A stretch of DNA of 64,000 bases, from NCBI RefSeq assembly GCF_014204515.1, contig NZ_JACHLI010000002.1:186001-250000 (forward strand), given 5' to 3'. The translations under genes were made by a program, and so were the position numbers. Below are positions 7,190 to 16,121 of the stretch, one piece after another; the stretch's first letter is position 1, and each line of letters opens with the position of its first letter. The notes beneath the pieces are model-generated. The model had not been told where the DNA came from. It did no database searches and saw nothing but the letters and a program-made list of their open reading frames with translations. The stretch is from Pseudomonas nitroreducens (GTDB taxonomy: Bacteria > Pseudomonadota > Gammaproteobacteria > Pseudomonadales > Pseudomonadaceae).

Positions 7190-8785
7190 TCACTTCACCT
7201 CGGGTGGAGTGCTGAAGGTGTGGTACGGCGCTGGCGAGGGAATGGTCCACTCCAGGCCTTCCGCGCCATCCCACGGCTTGGCCGGTGCCGGCGGGCCGCC
7301 GCGGATGCACTTGATGACGATGAACAGGAACAGCAGCTGGGTGGTGCCGAACATGAAGGCGCCGATGGACGAGACCATGTTGAAGTCGGCGAACTGCAGG
7401 TTGTAGTCCGGAATCCGCCGTGGCATGCCGGCCAGGCCGACGAAGTGCATCGGGAAGAACGCCATGTTCATGCCGATGAAACTCATCCAGAAGTGCAGCT
7501 TGCCCAGGGTCTCGTCGTACATGTGGCCGGTCCACTTCGGCAGCCAGTAGTAGGCCGAGGCGAAGATGCCGAAGATCGCGCCGGGCACCAGCACGTAGTG
7601 GAAGTGCGCCACCACGAAGTAGGTGTCCTGGTACTGGAAGTCCGCCGGGGCGATGGCCAGCATCAGACCGGAGAAACCGCCGATGGTGAACAGGATGACG
7701 AAGGCCACGGCGAACAGCATCGGCGTCTCGAAGGTCAGCGAGCCCTGCCACATGGTCGACGCCCAGTTGAACACCTTCACCCCGGTGGGCACGGCGATCA
7801 GCATGGTCGCGTACATGAAGAACAGCTCGCCCACCAGCGGGATGCCCACCACGAACATGTGGTGCGCCCACACGACGAAGGACAGGAAGGCGATCGAGGC
7901 GGTGGCGTAGACCATCGAGGTGTAGCCAAACAGCGGCTTGCGGCTGAAGGCCGGGATGATCGAGCTGACGGCGCCGAACGCCGGCAGGATCATGATGTAC
8001 ACCTCGGGGTGGCCGAAGAACCAGAACACGTGCTGGAACAGCACCGGGTCGCCGCCGCCGGCCGCGCTGAAGAAGCTGGTGCCGAAGTGGATGTCCATCA
8101 GCATCATCGTCACGCAACCCGCCAGCACCGGCATCACCGCGATCAGCAGGAACGCTGTGATCAGCCAGGTCCAGACGAACAGCGGCATCTTCATCAGCGT
8201 CATGCCCGGGGCGCGCAGGTTGAGGATGGTGGCGATCACGTTGATCGCGCCCATGATCGAACTCATGCCCATCAGGTGGATGGCGAAGATGAAGAAGGTC
8301 ACGCTGTGCGGCGCGAAGGTGGTGGACAGCGGCGCGTAGAAGGTCCAGCCGAAGTTCGGGCCGCCGCCGGGCATGAACAGGGTGCTCACCAGCAGGCCGA
8401 AGGCCGCCGGCAGCAGCCAGAAGCTGAAGTTGTTCATGCGTGGCAGGGCCATGTCCGGCGCGCCGATCATCAGCGGCACCATCCAGTTGGCCAGGCCGAC
8501 GAAGGCTGGCATCACCGCGCCGAAGACCATCACCAGGCCGTGCATGGTGGTCATCTGGTTGAAGAACGCCGGCTCGACGATCTGCAGGCCCGGTTGGAAC
8601 AGTTCGGCGCGGATCACCATGGCGAAGGAGCCGCCGAGCAGGAAGGCGCAGAAGCTGAACCACAGGTACAGCGTGCCGATGTCCTTGTGGTTGGTGGTCA
8701 GTACCCAGCGCATCAGGCCCTTGGCGGGGCCGTGGTGGTGGTCGCCGGCGTGAGAATGGTCGGGGTGATCGATCACGGTACTCAT
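7190..8785 (-). CDS. coxA: Cytochrome c oxidase subunit I
   Basis: A 531-residue heme-copper oxidase catalytic subunit with twelve predicted membrane helices, binding heme a, heme a3 and CuB. The CuB/cross-linked tyrosine segment HPEVYIMILPAFG, the HH pair in VWAHHMFVVG, the K-channel segment IAVPTGVKVFNW and the HFHYVLVPGA heme-ligand helix are intact. The His-rich N-terminus (DHPDHSHAGDHHHG) is common in Pseudomonas CoxA. coxB lies just upstream on the same strand. Confidence 0.97.
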   Translation of the reverse strand: MSTVIDHPDHSHAGDHHHGPAKGLMRWVLTTNHKDIGTLYLWFSFCAFLLGGSFAMVIRAELFQPGLQIVEPAFFNQMTTMHGLVMVFGAVMPAFVGLANWMVPLMIGAPDMALPRMNNFSFWLLPAAFGLLVSTLFMPGGGPNFGWTFYAPLSTTFAPHSVTFFIFAIHLMGMSSIMGAINVIATILNLRAPGMTLMKMPLFVWTWLITAFLLIAVMPVLAGCVTMMLMDIHFGTSFFSAAGGGDPVLFQHVFWFFGHPEVYIMILPAFGAVSSIIPAFSRKPLFGYTSMVYATASIAFLSFVVWAHHMFVVGIPLVGELFFMYATMLIAVPTGVKVFNWASTMWQGSLTFETPMLFAVAFVILFTIGGFSGLMLAIAPADFQYQDTYFVVAHFHYVLVPGAIFGIFASAYYWLPKWTGHMYDETLGKLHFWMSFIGMNMAFFPMHFVGLAGMPRRIPDYNLQFADFNMVSSIGAFMFGTTQLLFLFIVIKCIRGGPPAPAKPWDGAEGLEWTIPSPAPYHTFSTPPEVK

Positions 8786-8795
8786 CGCGGCCTCC

Positions 8796-9920
8796 TTATT
8801 GTTGTTTCTGCTTGTAGGCGACCACGTCCTGCGGGGTCACCATGTCGCCGTCGTTGTTGCCCCAGGCGTTGCGCTCGTAAGTGATCACCGCGGCGATGTC
8901 CACTTCCGAGAGCTGCTTGCCGAAGGCCGCCATGGCCGTGCCCGGGACGCCGTTGAACACGGTTTCCAGGTGGTGCTCCTTGGGCCCGGTGACGATCTTC
9001 GAACCCTTGAGCGCCGGGAACATCGGCGGCATGCCCTGGCCTTCAGGCTGGTGACAGGCGGCGCAGATGGTGTGGTAGACCTTGTCGCCACGGGCGACCA
9101 GTTCTTCCTTCGTCCATTCCTTGCTGGTCAGCTCCTTGAGCTTGACTGCCTCTTCCTTGCGCTCGGCCAGCCACTTGTCGAAGTCGGGCTTGGATTTGAC
9201 GTCCACCACGATGGGCATGAAGCCGTGGTCCTTGCCGCACAGCTCGGCGCACTGGCCGCGGTAGACGCCGGGCTGGTCGACCTTGGTCCAGGCCTCGTTG
9301 ACGAAGCCGGGGATGGCATCGCGCTTGACCGCGAAGGCCGGCACCCACCAGGAGTGGATCACGTCGCTGGAGGTGACCAGGAAGCGCACCTTGACCCCGG
9401 CCGGCAGTACCAGCGGGTTGTCCACCTCGAGCAGGTAGTGCTCGTCCTTGTCGGCCTTGTTGTGGATCTGGTCCTGGGGCGTGGCGAGGTTGGAGAAGAA
9501 TTCCACGTCCTGGCCCAGGTACTTGTACTGCCACTTCCACTGGTAGCCGGTGACCTGCACGTCCAGCTCGGGCTCCGAGGTGTCGTACATGTGGATCAGC
9601 GTCTTGGTGGCCGGGACGGCCATCACCACCAGGATCAGGAAGGGAATGACGGTCCAGAGGATTTCCACCGTGGTGCTTTCGTGGAAATGCGCGGGCTGCT
9701 GCCCGGTGGACCGGCGGTGGACGATCATCGACCAGAACATCGCGCCGAAGACGACGATGCCGATGACCACGCAGATCCAGAAGATCGTCATGTGAAGATC
9801 GAAGACGTTACGGCTGACTTCTGTCGCACCGGGGGCCATGTTGACCGTCCAGGCGGCGTTTGCCTGACTGAAAGCCAAGAGCAAAAGGAAGCCCATCCAG
9901 ACTCGTGGATGTCGCAGCAT
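8796..9920 (-). CDS. coxB: Cytochrome c oxidase subunit II with fused cytochrome c domain (caa3 type)
   Basis: A 374-residue protein. A signal peptide (MGFLLLLAFSQANA) is followed by two membrane helices, the CuA cupredoxin domain with H189, C224, C228 and H232 (VIHSWW and GQCAELCGKDH), and a C-terminal cytochrome c domain with the heme motif C286-AAC-H290 and a candidate Met ligand at 330. The fused cytochrome makes this a caa3-type enzyme. The start giving MLRHPRVWM has AAGGGG upstream; the longer open frame lacks this and would precede the signal peptide. It is the first gene of the operon. Confidence 0.96.
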   Translation of the reverse strand: MLRHPRVWMGFLLLLAFSQANAAWTVNMAPGATEVSRNVFDLHMTIFWICVVIGIVVFGAMFWSMIVHRRSTGQQPAHFHESTTVEILWTVIPFLILVVMAVPATKTLIHMYDTSEPELDVQVTGYQWKWQYKYLGQDVEFFSNLATPQDQIHNKADKDEHYLLEVDNPLVLPAGVKVRFLVTSSDVIHSWWVPAFAVKRDAIPGFVNEAWTKVDQPGVYRGQCAELCGKDHGFMPIVVDVKSKPDFDKWLAERKEEAVKLKELTSKEWTKEELVARGDKVYHTICAACHQPEGQGMPPMFPALKGSKIVTGPKEHHLETVFNGVPGTAMAAFGKQLSEVDIAAVITYERNAWGNNDGDMVTPQDVVAYKQKQQ

Positions 9921-10337
9921 TCGGGTTCCCCTTATCGTTGTTTTTATCCCGCCGGCATAGCGCCCTGGCCGCGATCCCCATTGCAGAGGGGTCGAGCCTG
10001 AACAAGCCAACGGCCAAGGGAGTGACCGCCAAGACAACTTACTTTGACGTCGTACCTCGGCAGCACGCAGGGCAGGCCGGGTCCATCAGGTTTTCGGTGT
10101 GTCGAAGCGGAGTATAGCCACGGGTTGCGACATAACAACGCAGAGTAAAAACTCTGTTTGAAAGACCGAAGTGTGATCTCAAAGCCACGATTGGCGCGGG
10201 TTTGGAGTACCATGCTGGCCGTCTGATATGCCGCGCCGGCATAACCAGCTCATGAATATGACAATCGCGTCTTAGCTGCGGCCGGGGTGCGGCTAAGGTC
10301 TTTCTTCACTTTCCAAACCCGTTGTCTTGGAGCTGTC
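9921..10337. other. Divergent control region between coxB and the next gene
   Basis: About 420 bases with no supported gene, holding the promoter of the oxidase operon on the minus strand and that of the 10338 gene on the plus strand. In P. aeruginosa this operon is known to be stationary-phase controlled; I cannot identify a clear -10/-35 pair by eye. Confidence 0.5.
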
Positions 10338-10982
10338 ATGAACACCGCTGCACTGCGTGAGCTGATCCGTACTGCCCATCTGCTCGAGTCCCGTCATGGT
10401 CATCTCGCCCGCCTGATCCAGAGCCAGCTGCAAAGTCTGCATCCGAGCATTGCCCTCACCGGCGAAGACCCCAGCGGCACCCTGACGCGCTTCGTCCACG
10501 CCTATATCGAGCAGGTTCCCGACTTCCTCGATGCTGCCAATGCCGTGGCCCGCGCTGCCGGCATCGAGGAACGCATCAAGCCGGTGCTCAAGCTCGCCGA
10601 GCAGTTCTTCCTCACCCCGCCGGCGCTGCTCGACGGCCACGACGGCCTCGACGCGCTGCTGGACGAGGCCTACCTCGCCCATCGCCTGGTGGAAGAAGTG
10701 AACGACCGCTACATCGCCCACTTCAACCAGCCGCTGATCCCGCTGGACACCACGGTGGCCAACCTGGTGGCGCACCAGCTGATCGGCGAGCCGTTCGCCA
10801 ACCAGCTGGACGAAGCGGTGCACCACGCGGTCAACGGCATGCTCGACGACAGCACCTTCAGCGCCGAGTCCGCCATCAGCTACCGCGCCAGCCTCAATGA
10901 CCCGCAGGTGGTCATGGCCTGGCAGCAGTGGCCGTGCCTGTCGCGGCAGTTCGGGGTTGAACTGGAGCTGGGCCGCGACTGA
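10338..10982 (+). CDS. Conserved hypothetical protein (PA0104-like)
   Basis: A 214-residue, probably cytosolic, mostly helical protein without a signal peptide or membrane segment. I recognise no enzymatic motif. The ATG giving MNTAALRELIRTAHL has GGAG five bases upstream; an upstream in-frame ATG has no ribosome binding site. It is divergent from coxB and convergent with the SulP gene, whose stop lies three bases beyond its own. Confidence 0.85.
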   Translation: MNTAALRELIRTAHLLESRHGHLARLIQSQLQSLHPSIALTGEDPSGTLTRFVHAYIEQVPDFLDAANAVARAAGIEERIKPVLKLAEQFFLTPPALLDGHDGLDALLDEAYLAHRLVEEVNDRYIAHFNQPLIPLDTTVANLVAHQLIGEPFANQLDEAVHHAVNGMLDDSTFSAESAISYRASLNDPQVVMAWQQWPCLSRQFGVELELGRD

Positions 10983-10985
10983 GCC

Positions 10986-12521
10986 TCAGCTCGCGCTCTG
11001 CAGTGCGCGGACCCGGCCTTCCACGCGGCGGCGCAAGCCGTTGCCCTCGATGGACAGCCGGCAATCGCTGGCCGCGGCGGTGCGGCCCCAGTCTTCGAGC
11101 AACTCCATGCAGGCGTGGTCGATGTAGCTCAGGTGCTGCAGCGGCACGCGCAGGTGCGTGCCCGGCTTCACCGATTGCAGCGCCCGGGCCAGCGCCGGCA
11201 CCTTGAGAAAGGTCGCCGCGCCGACCAGACGCAGCTCGGCGCCGTTGCCCTCGTCGTCGTAGCGCAGGTTGATCTTCAGTCGCGCGGCCTTGAACACCAG
11301 CTTCAGCACAGTCAATGCAAAGCCCAGCAGCACGCCGGTCAGCAGATCGGTGGCGACGATCGCCAGGGCGGTCGCTGCATGGACCAGCATCGGCATGCGC
11401 CCGTAGCGGCCGAGGGAGCGCAGCGCTTTGACGTCCACCAGCTTGATCCCGGTGTAGACCAGCACGCCGGCCAGGCTGGCGATGGGGATCTGCCGCAGCA
11501 GCCCGCCCAGCAGCACGACGAAGCCCAGTAGCCAGAGCCCGTGGAAGATCGCCGAAGCGCGGCTGCGTGCGCCGGCCTGCACGTTGGCCGAACTGCGCAC
11601 GATCACCCCGGTCATCGGCAACGCGCCGACCAGCCCGCACAGCATGTTGCCCACGCCCTGGGCGCTCAGCTCGCGGTCCATGTCCGAACGGGGGCCGCTG
11701 TGCATGCGGTCCACCGCTGCCGCCGAGAGCAGGGTTTCGGCGCTGGCGATGAAGGCCACTACCACGGCGGCCAGCAACAGCGTCGGATCGAGCAGGGCGG
11801 CGAGGTCAGCCGGGCGCACCCAGTCGATGGCGTCGCCGAGGTTCTCCGGCACGCTCACCCGCAGCACCTCCAGGTGCAGCGCCATGCTCGCCAGCGTCGC
11901 CAGGCTCACGCCGATCAGCGCGCCGGGCAGCATGCGCAGCCTGCCTGGCTTGAATCGCTCCCACAACGCCATGCAGGCCATGGTGCCCAGCCCGAGCAAA
12001 GCCGCATCGAATCCGCTGGTCTCGGACAGCAGGGCCGAGGGGAAGGCCAGCAGGTTATCCAGCCCGGAGGCTTGCGGCTTCAGGTCGAGCATCACATGGA
12101 CCTGCGACAGCACGATGAGGATGCCGATGCCCGCGAGCATGCCGTAGACCACGGCCGGCGAAGTGACGCGGAACCAGCAGCCCAGGCGCAGCCTGCCTGC
12201 CAGCAGTTGCAGGGCGCCGGCCAGCAGCAGGATCGGCCCGAGCATGGCGATGCCGTGGGTGCGCACCAGTTCGAAGACCAGTACCGCGAGGCCTGCTGCC
12301 GGGCCGCTGACCTGCAGCGGCGAGCCGGCGAGGAAGCCGACTACCAGGCCGCCGATGATGCCGGTCACCAGCCCCTTGGCCGGCGGCATGCCCGAAGCGA
12401 TGGCGATGCCCATGCACAGCGGCAGGGCGACGAGAAACACCACCACCGACGCGAGCAGGTCGCGTGGCAGCACTTGGCGTAATTGGGAAAAGCCGGATGC
12501 AGCAGAGTGGGATGCCGACAT
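10986..12521 (-). CDS. SulP family anion transporter with STAS domain
   Basis: A 511-residue inner-membrane transporter: about residues 1-400 are the SulP transport domain (family stretches ASGMPPAKGLVTGIIGG, AETLLSAAAVDRM, GALPMTGVIVRSSANVQAG) and the C-terminal ~90 residues are a STAS domain (LPVPLQHLSYIDHACMELLEDW region). The start giving MSASHSAASGFSQL has AAGGAG upstream. The next gene upstream, about 200 bases away on the same strand, encodes a beta-carbonic anhydrase. That pairing suggests bicarbonate, not sulfate, as substrate; this is inference from context. Confidence 0.88.
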   Translation of the reverse strand: MSASHSAASGFSQLRQVLPRDLLASVVVFLVALPLCMGIAIASGMPPAKGLVTGIIGGLVVGFLAGSPLQVSGPAAGLAVLVFELVRTHGIAMLGPILLLAGALQLLAGRLRLGCWFRVTSPAVVYGMLAGIGILIVLSQVHVMLDLKPQASGLDNLLAFPSALLSETSGFDAALLGLGTMACMALWERFKPGRLRMLPGALIGVSLATLASMALHLEVLRVSVPENLGDAIDWVRPADLAALLDPTLLLAAVVVAFIASAETLLSAAAVDRMHSGPRSDMDRELSAQGVGNMLCGLVGALPMTGVIVRSSANVQAGARSRASAIFHGLWLLGFVVLLGGLLRQIPIASLAGVLVYTGIKLVDVKALRSLGRYGRMPMLVHAATALAIVATDLLTGVLLGFALTVLKLVFKAARLKINLRYDDEGNGAELRLVGAATFLKVPALARALQSVKPGTHLRVPLQHLSYIDHACMELLEDWGRTAAASDCRLSIEGNGLRRRVEGRVRALQSAS

Positions 12522-12658
12522 GGCGCTGTTCTCCTTCGTGCATTTTTCGGGCGCGCGAAAGCCCACGACGCCGGTCTCGACCGCATCGACACGCGCAATT
12601 CAAGGGGATGGCGAACGCGGTGGCGGCGTACGCCTCAGGCAGGGATCAAGTCAGAAGA

Positions 12659-12695
12659 GGGGCGCGGCGTTTGTTCTGCTGGGCCGCCGCGCCCC
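12659..12695. terminator. Strong hairpin after the carbonic anhydrase gene
   Basis: An 11-bp perfect inverted repeat (GGGGCGCGGCG / CGCCGCGCCCC, arms 12659-12669 and 12685-12695) lies 24 bases past the carbonic anhydrase stop on the minus strand. There is no long T run, so termination would be partial; it may let some transcripts continue into the SulP gene. Confidence 0.5.
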
Positions 12696-12718
12696 TAGAG
12701 CTTGCTGGTATCAGCAGC

Positions 12719-13435
12719 TTATTGCGGGGAGTAGCGCGGACGCGGGGTGGCGCTGGGCGTCGGACCCTCGCCGTCGAGGGCGCGGAAGCGACCTTCCTGG
12801 GCGTCGTAGGCCTTGATGGCGCTGGTCTCGATGTCATACACCCAGCCATGGATGAACAGCTGGCCGGAAGCCAGGCGCGCCGCCACCGACGGGTGGGTCT
12901 TCAGGTGGTCCAGCTGGGCCACCACGTTCTCCTCGGTCAGCACGCCCAGGTGCTCGTTGGTGGCGCAGCCGCAGGTCTGGGCGACCACGGTGCGGGCCAC
13001 TTCGGCATGGCGCAGCCAGACTTTTACCGTCGGCATGCCTTCCAGCGACTGCGGATTCAGCACCGCCTTCATCGCACCGCAGTCGGAGTGGCCGCAGACG
13101 ATGATGTGCTGCACGCCCAAGGCCATGACCGCGAATTCGATGGCGGTGGATACGCCGCCGTTCATCTGGCCGTAGGGCGGCACCACGTTGCCGACGTTAC
13201 GGGTGACGAACAGGTCGCCCGGTGAGCTCTGGGTGATCAGCTCGGGGACGATGCGCGAGTCGGCACAGGTGATGAACATGGCGCGCGGGTTCTGCGCATG
13301 GGCCAGCTTCTTGAACAGTTCTTCCTGCTGCGGGAAGACCTCATGACGGAACTGGCGGAAGCCTTCGACGATATGGCGAAGCGCCTCGTCAGCCGTTTCG
13401 TGGGCGTGATCCTCACCGTGCGTTTTATCGTTCAT
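12719..13435 (-). CDS. Beta-class carbonic anhydrase
   Basis: A 238-residue cytosolic zinc enzyme that interconverts CO2 and bicarbonate. The zinc/catalytic residues are at C57, D59 and R61 (ITCADSR) and H116 and C119 (CGHSDCGAM). The C-terminus ends in a Pro-rich tail (GPTPSATPRPRYSPQ). It matches the position of PA0102 (psCA1) next to a SulP transporter. The two genes are co-directional and plausibly work together in CO2/bicarbonate supply. Confidence 0.95.
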   Translation of the reverse strand: MNDKTHGEDHAHETADEALRHIVEGFRQFRHEVFPQQEELFKKLAHAQNPRAMFITCADSRIVPELITQSSPGDLFVTRNVGNVVPPYGQMNGGVSTAIEFAVMALGVQHIIVCGHSDCGAMKAVLNPQSLEGMPTVKVWLRHAEVARTVVAQTCGCATNEHLGVLTEENVVAQLDHLKTHPSVAARLASGQLFIHGWVYDIETSAIKAYDAQEGRFRALDGEGPTPSATPRPRYSPQ

Positions 13436-13836
13436 GTATCAGCCTCGAAGAATGACGAAGAATTTTCCCACGTCAGCCGACGCTCTCCCTGGGGAGAAAA
13501 GGCACAGCCGCAGGAAAAAATCTGGCGTGACCGGTTGGTCACTTTGTGCTCAAACCCTAGAGGAAGAAGATTAAACCAAAATTAAAAAACCGCTCTGGAA
13601 TGAGCTTTTGCATGATGTTTCGCCGATATTCCGCGATGATATCGGCAAGCTATCATGGCGATGAAATGTCACAGTGCCAGTGTGAAGTCGCCGATATTCT
13701 GCTTAAAGGCAATATGACATTATTCGCTGTGACTTCTGTCAGACCCGGACCACCGGGCCTGACGCTTGGTCAGGATGACGAGCGGGGCGCACGATGCCGG
13801 ACCCTTCCCCCTTTTTCCAAGAACAAGGATGTGACC
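13436..13836. promoter_or_regulatory. Control region upstream of the TerB-like gene with repeated half-sites
   Basis: No gene is supported. An 8-bp inverted repeat GCCGATAT / ATATCGGC (13622-13629 and 13639-13646) is followed about 65 bases later by a direct copy of its left arm (CGCCGATATTC, near 13688). Such spaced half-sites suggest a protein operator. The promoter of the divergent carbonic anhydrase gene must also lie here. Confidence 0.35.
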
Positions 13837-14847
13837 ATGCAGGATATCTACCGGATGGCCGGCAACGCGGCCGCGAGCGCAGTGCAGACGGTCAGCGGCG
13901 GCGAGCTGCTGATGCCGATGTTCCACTGCCTGGAGCCGGGTGGCGGGCTGAAGATGGTGGTGCTGATGGCGGACACCGGCGAGGAGGCCATGCAGGCCGG
14001 TCAGCGCATGTACCAGGAGAACACCCAGCAGGCGCTGGGCGCGGTGTGGATCGTCGACGGCTTCGTGACCCACAAGGAAGTCGGTAAGGTCGATGCGCTG
14101 ATTCTGAACGTGATTTCCTACGCCGAACCGCGTCGCGAGATGCAGCTGGCGGTTCCCTACCGCCATGCCCACAGCCATGAAGGCTTTGCCGTGTTCAAGC
14201 CCAAGCTGCTGGGCGTCACCGGCATCGCCCAGGACGAGCTGCAGCCGCTGATCGACGCCTTCTACGAAGGCCGCGACGGCAATGCCGAGGGCGTTGCCAT
14301 CTGGAAGGAGCACCAGCAGGACCAGATCACCGGCATGACCGGCTTCGCCGGTTTCTCCAGCGACGACTGGAAGCACCTGCGCGAAGCGCCTGTGGCGGTC
14401 TTCTGCATGGTCGCCAGCGCCGACGGTGAGATCGATGCCAAGGAGGCCGCCGCCTTCGGCAAGCTGTTCAAGGAGTCCGGCAAGTACCCCAGTGTGCTGA
14501 TGCAGCGCGTGATGACTGAACTCAGCCCCGATACGCCCAGTGGCCGCGCGGTGCTGATGGACTTCCTGCAGCGCTTCATCGACCCCGAGTTCAACCGCCT
14601 GCAGTACTTCGTCGACGTCAACCGCCTGCTCGGCCAGCAGGCCAGCGACACCGACGCGGCAGCCTTCAAGGCCGACCTGCTGGCTCTGGGCAAGGCCGTG
14701 GCGGAGTCCTCCGGTGGCGGCTTCCTCGGCTTCGGCAGCAAGGTCAGCAAGGAGGAGAAGAACGCCCTGGTCGTCCTCGATAAGCTGCTCAATTCGCCGT
14801 TGCAGCTTGCCCAGATGATGGCGGACCTGGTGGCTCCGGACCGCTGA
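13837..14847 (+). CDS. TerB-like (tellurite resistance/DjlA-type helical domain) protein
   Basis: A 336-residue soluble protein. The N-terminal ~160 residues form an unrecognised domain containing a conserved-looking HAHSHEGFAVFKPKLLG stretch. The C-terminal part (from about APVAVFCMVASADGEIDAKEAAAF) is a TerB-type helical domain with its acidic DGEID motif. A Gly-rich patch (SSGGGFLGFGSKVSKEEK) interrupts the C-terminal region. The start giving MQDIYRMAG has AAGGA eight bases upstream; the longer frame begins in the repeat-bearing control region. Function unknown; possibly an envelope-stress or metal-response factor. Confidence 0.82.
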   Translation: MQDIYRMAGNAAASAVQTVSGGELLMPMFHCLEPGGGLKMVVLMADTGEEAMQAGQRMYQENTQQALGAVWIVDGFVTHKEVGKVDALILNVISYAEPRREMQLAVPYRHAHSHEGFAVFKPKLLGVTGIAQDELQPLIDAFYEGRDGNAEGVAIWKEHQQDQITGMTGFAGFSSDDWKHLREAPVAVFCMVASADGEIDAKEAAAFGKLFKESGKYPSVLMQRVMTELSPDTPSGRAVLMDFLQRFIDPEFNRLQYFVDVNRLLGQQASDTDAAAFKADLLALGKAVAESSGGGFLGFGSKVSKEEKNALVVLDKLLNSPLQLAQMMADLVAPDR

Positions 14848-14848
14848 T

Positions 14849-15907
14849 TCAGAACAGGCTCATCTGGCTGCGCGGCGGAGCGAACGCCGTGCAGTCCAGG
14901 CCGAAGTTGCCGCGTCGGTTCAGGCCCAGGCGACGCAGGGCAACTTCGTAGCGCTTGGCCAGCAGGTCGGCGAACGGGCCTTCGCCGCGGAAACGATGGC
15001 CGAAGCGGCTGTCGTAGATTTCCCCACCGCGCACCTGGCGAATCAGGCTCATCACATGGTTGGCGCGCTGCGGGTAGTGCGCCGCCAGCCATTCCTCGAA
15101 CAGTGGGCCGACCTCCCGTGGCAGGCGCAGCATCATGTAGCTGGCGCTCTGCGCCCCGGCGTCGTGGGCGGCCTCCAGCAGCGCTTCCAGCTCGCGGTCG
15201 TTGATCATCGGGATCATCGGCGAGCACAGCACGCCCACCGGAATGCCGTGTTCGCGCAGCACGCGGATCGCCCGCAGGCGCGCGGACGGCGCAGCGGCGC
15301 GGGGTTCGAGGATGCGCTTGAGCTCGTCGTCCAGGGTGGTCAGGCTGATCATCACGGCCACCAGGTTGTGCTTCGCCAGTTCCGCCAGCAGGTCGAGATC
15401 GCGCAGGATCAGCGAGCCCTTGGTGACGATCGTCACCGGATGGCGATAACGCAGCAGCACCTCAAGAATCTGCCGGGTCAGCCGCTGCTGGCGCTCGATG
15501 GGCTGGTACGGGTCGGTGTTGGCACCCAGGTTGATCGGCGCGCAGACGTAGCCCTTGCGGCTGAGTTCCTCTTCCAGCACTTCGGCGGCGTTGGTCTTGG
15601 CGATCAGCCTGGTCTCGAAATCCAGCCCCGGCGACAGGTCCCAGTAGGCGTGGCTGGGGCGGGCGTAGCAGTAGATGCAGCCGTGCTCGCATCCACGATA
15701 GGGGTTGATCGAGCGGTCGAAGGGCAGGTCCGGCGACTGGTTGCGCGAGATCACCGACTTCGCCCGCTCGGTGCGGATTTCGGTCACTTGCGGCTTGGGC
15801 ACCTCGTCGTACCAGTCGTTATCCACAGGCTCCGAGGTGGTCGGCGCAAAGCGGTTGTGCGGATTGCTGGCGGTGCCCCGGCCGCGGGGTGGAAGGGAAG
15901 TGCTCAT
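14849..15907 (-). CDS. PA0069-type radical SAM protein (SplB-like)
   Basis: A 352-residue radical SAM enzyme. The iron-sulfur ligands are in CEHGCIYC (family CxxxCxxC), followed by YARPSHAYWDLSPGLDFETRL. The protein resembles the spore photoproduct lyase/Rv2578c group. A LexA box lies 22 bases ahead of the ATG, and PA0069 is listed in the P. aeruginosa LexA regulon, so a role in DNA repair or damage response is likely. The substrate is unknown. Its stop is next to that of the TerB-like gene (convergent). Confidence 0.9.
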   Translation of the reverse strand: MSTSLPPRGRGTASNPHNRFAPTTSEPVDNDWYDEVPKPQVTEIRTERAKSVISRNQSPDLPFDRSINPYRGCEHGCIYCYARPSHAYWDLSPGLDFETRLIAKTNAAEVLEEELSRKGYVCAPINLGANTDPYQPIERQQRLTRQILEVLLRYRHPVTIVTKGSLILRDLDLLAELAKHNLVAVMISLTTLDDELKRILEPRAAAPSARLRAIRVLREHGIPVGVLCSPMIPMINDRELEALLEAAHDAGAQSASYMMLRLPREVGPLFEEWLAAHYPQRANHVMSLIRQVRGGEIYDSRFGHRFRGEGPFADLLAKRYEVALRRLGLNRRGNFGLDCTAFAPPRSQMSLF

Positions 15908-15929
15908 GTGGGAAAGCTCTGAAGAAATA

Positions 15930-15945
15930 CTGTATATGAATACAG
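15930..15945 (-). promoter_or_regulatory. LexA (SOS) box of the radical SAM gene
   Basis: CTGTATATGAATACAG is a full match to the CTGT-N8-ACAG consensus, 22 bases upstream of the radical SAM start codon and therefore placed to block its promoter. Confidence 0.88.
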
Positions 15946-16036
15946 TAATCCACTGAGTTTTCCACAGCCAGCTTTACCTGCTCGGCGGTCGCTGGCTGGC
16001 TGAAGCGCTCCTACAGTGTCTTGTCCGTCAGCCGAA

Positions 16037-16112
16037 GTAGGGCGCATAACGCGCCAGCGTTATCGGCCGACAGTCGATCGGCGGATAACCTGTTCCAGGT
16101 TATGCGCCCTAC
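16037..16112. repeat. GTAGGGCG-type palindromic repeat
   Basis: Outer arms GTAGGGCGCATAAC and GTTATGCGCCCTAC enclose two further small palindromes. Related copies occur near 21624, 34827, 35009 and 44799. Confidence 0.85.
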
Positions 16113-16121
16113 GGTGGTTGG

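Noticed and set aside
7139..8884. 581-codon plus-strand frame opposite coxA
   Set aside because: Antisense shadow with His/Asp/Glu-rich composition; coxA is certain.
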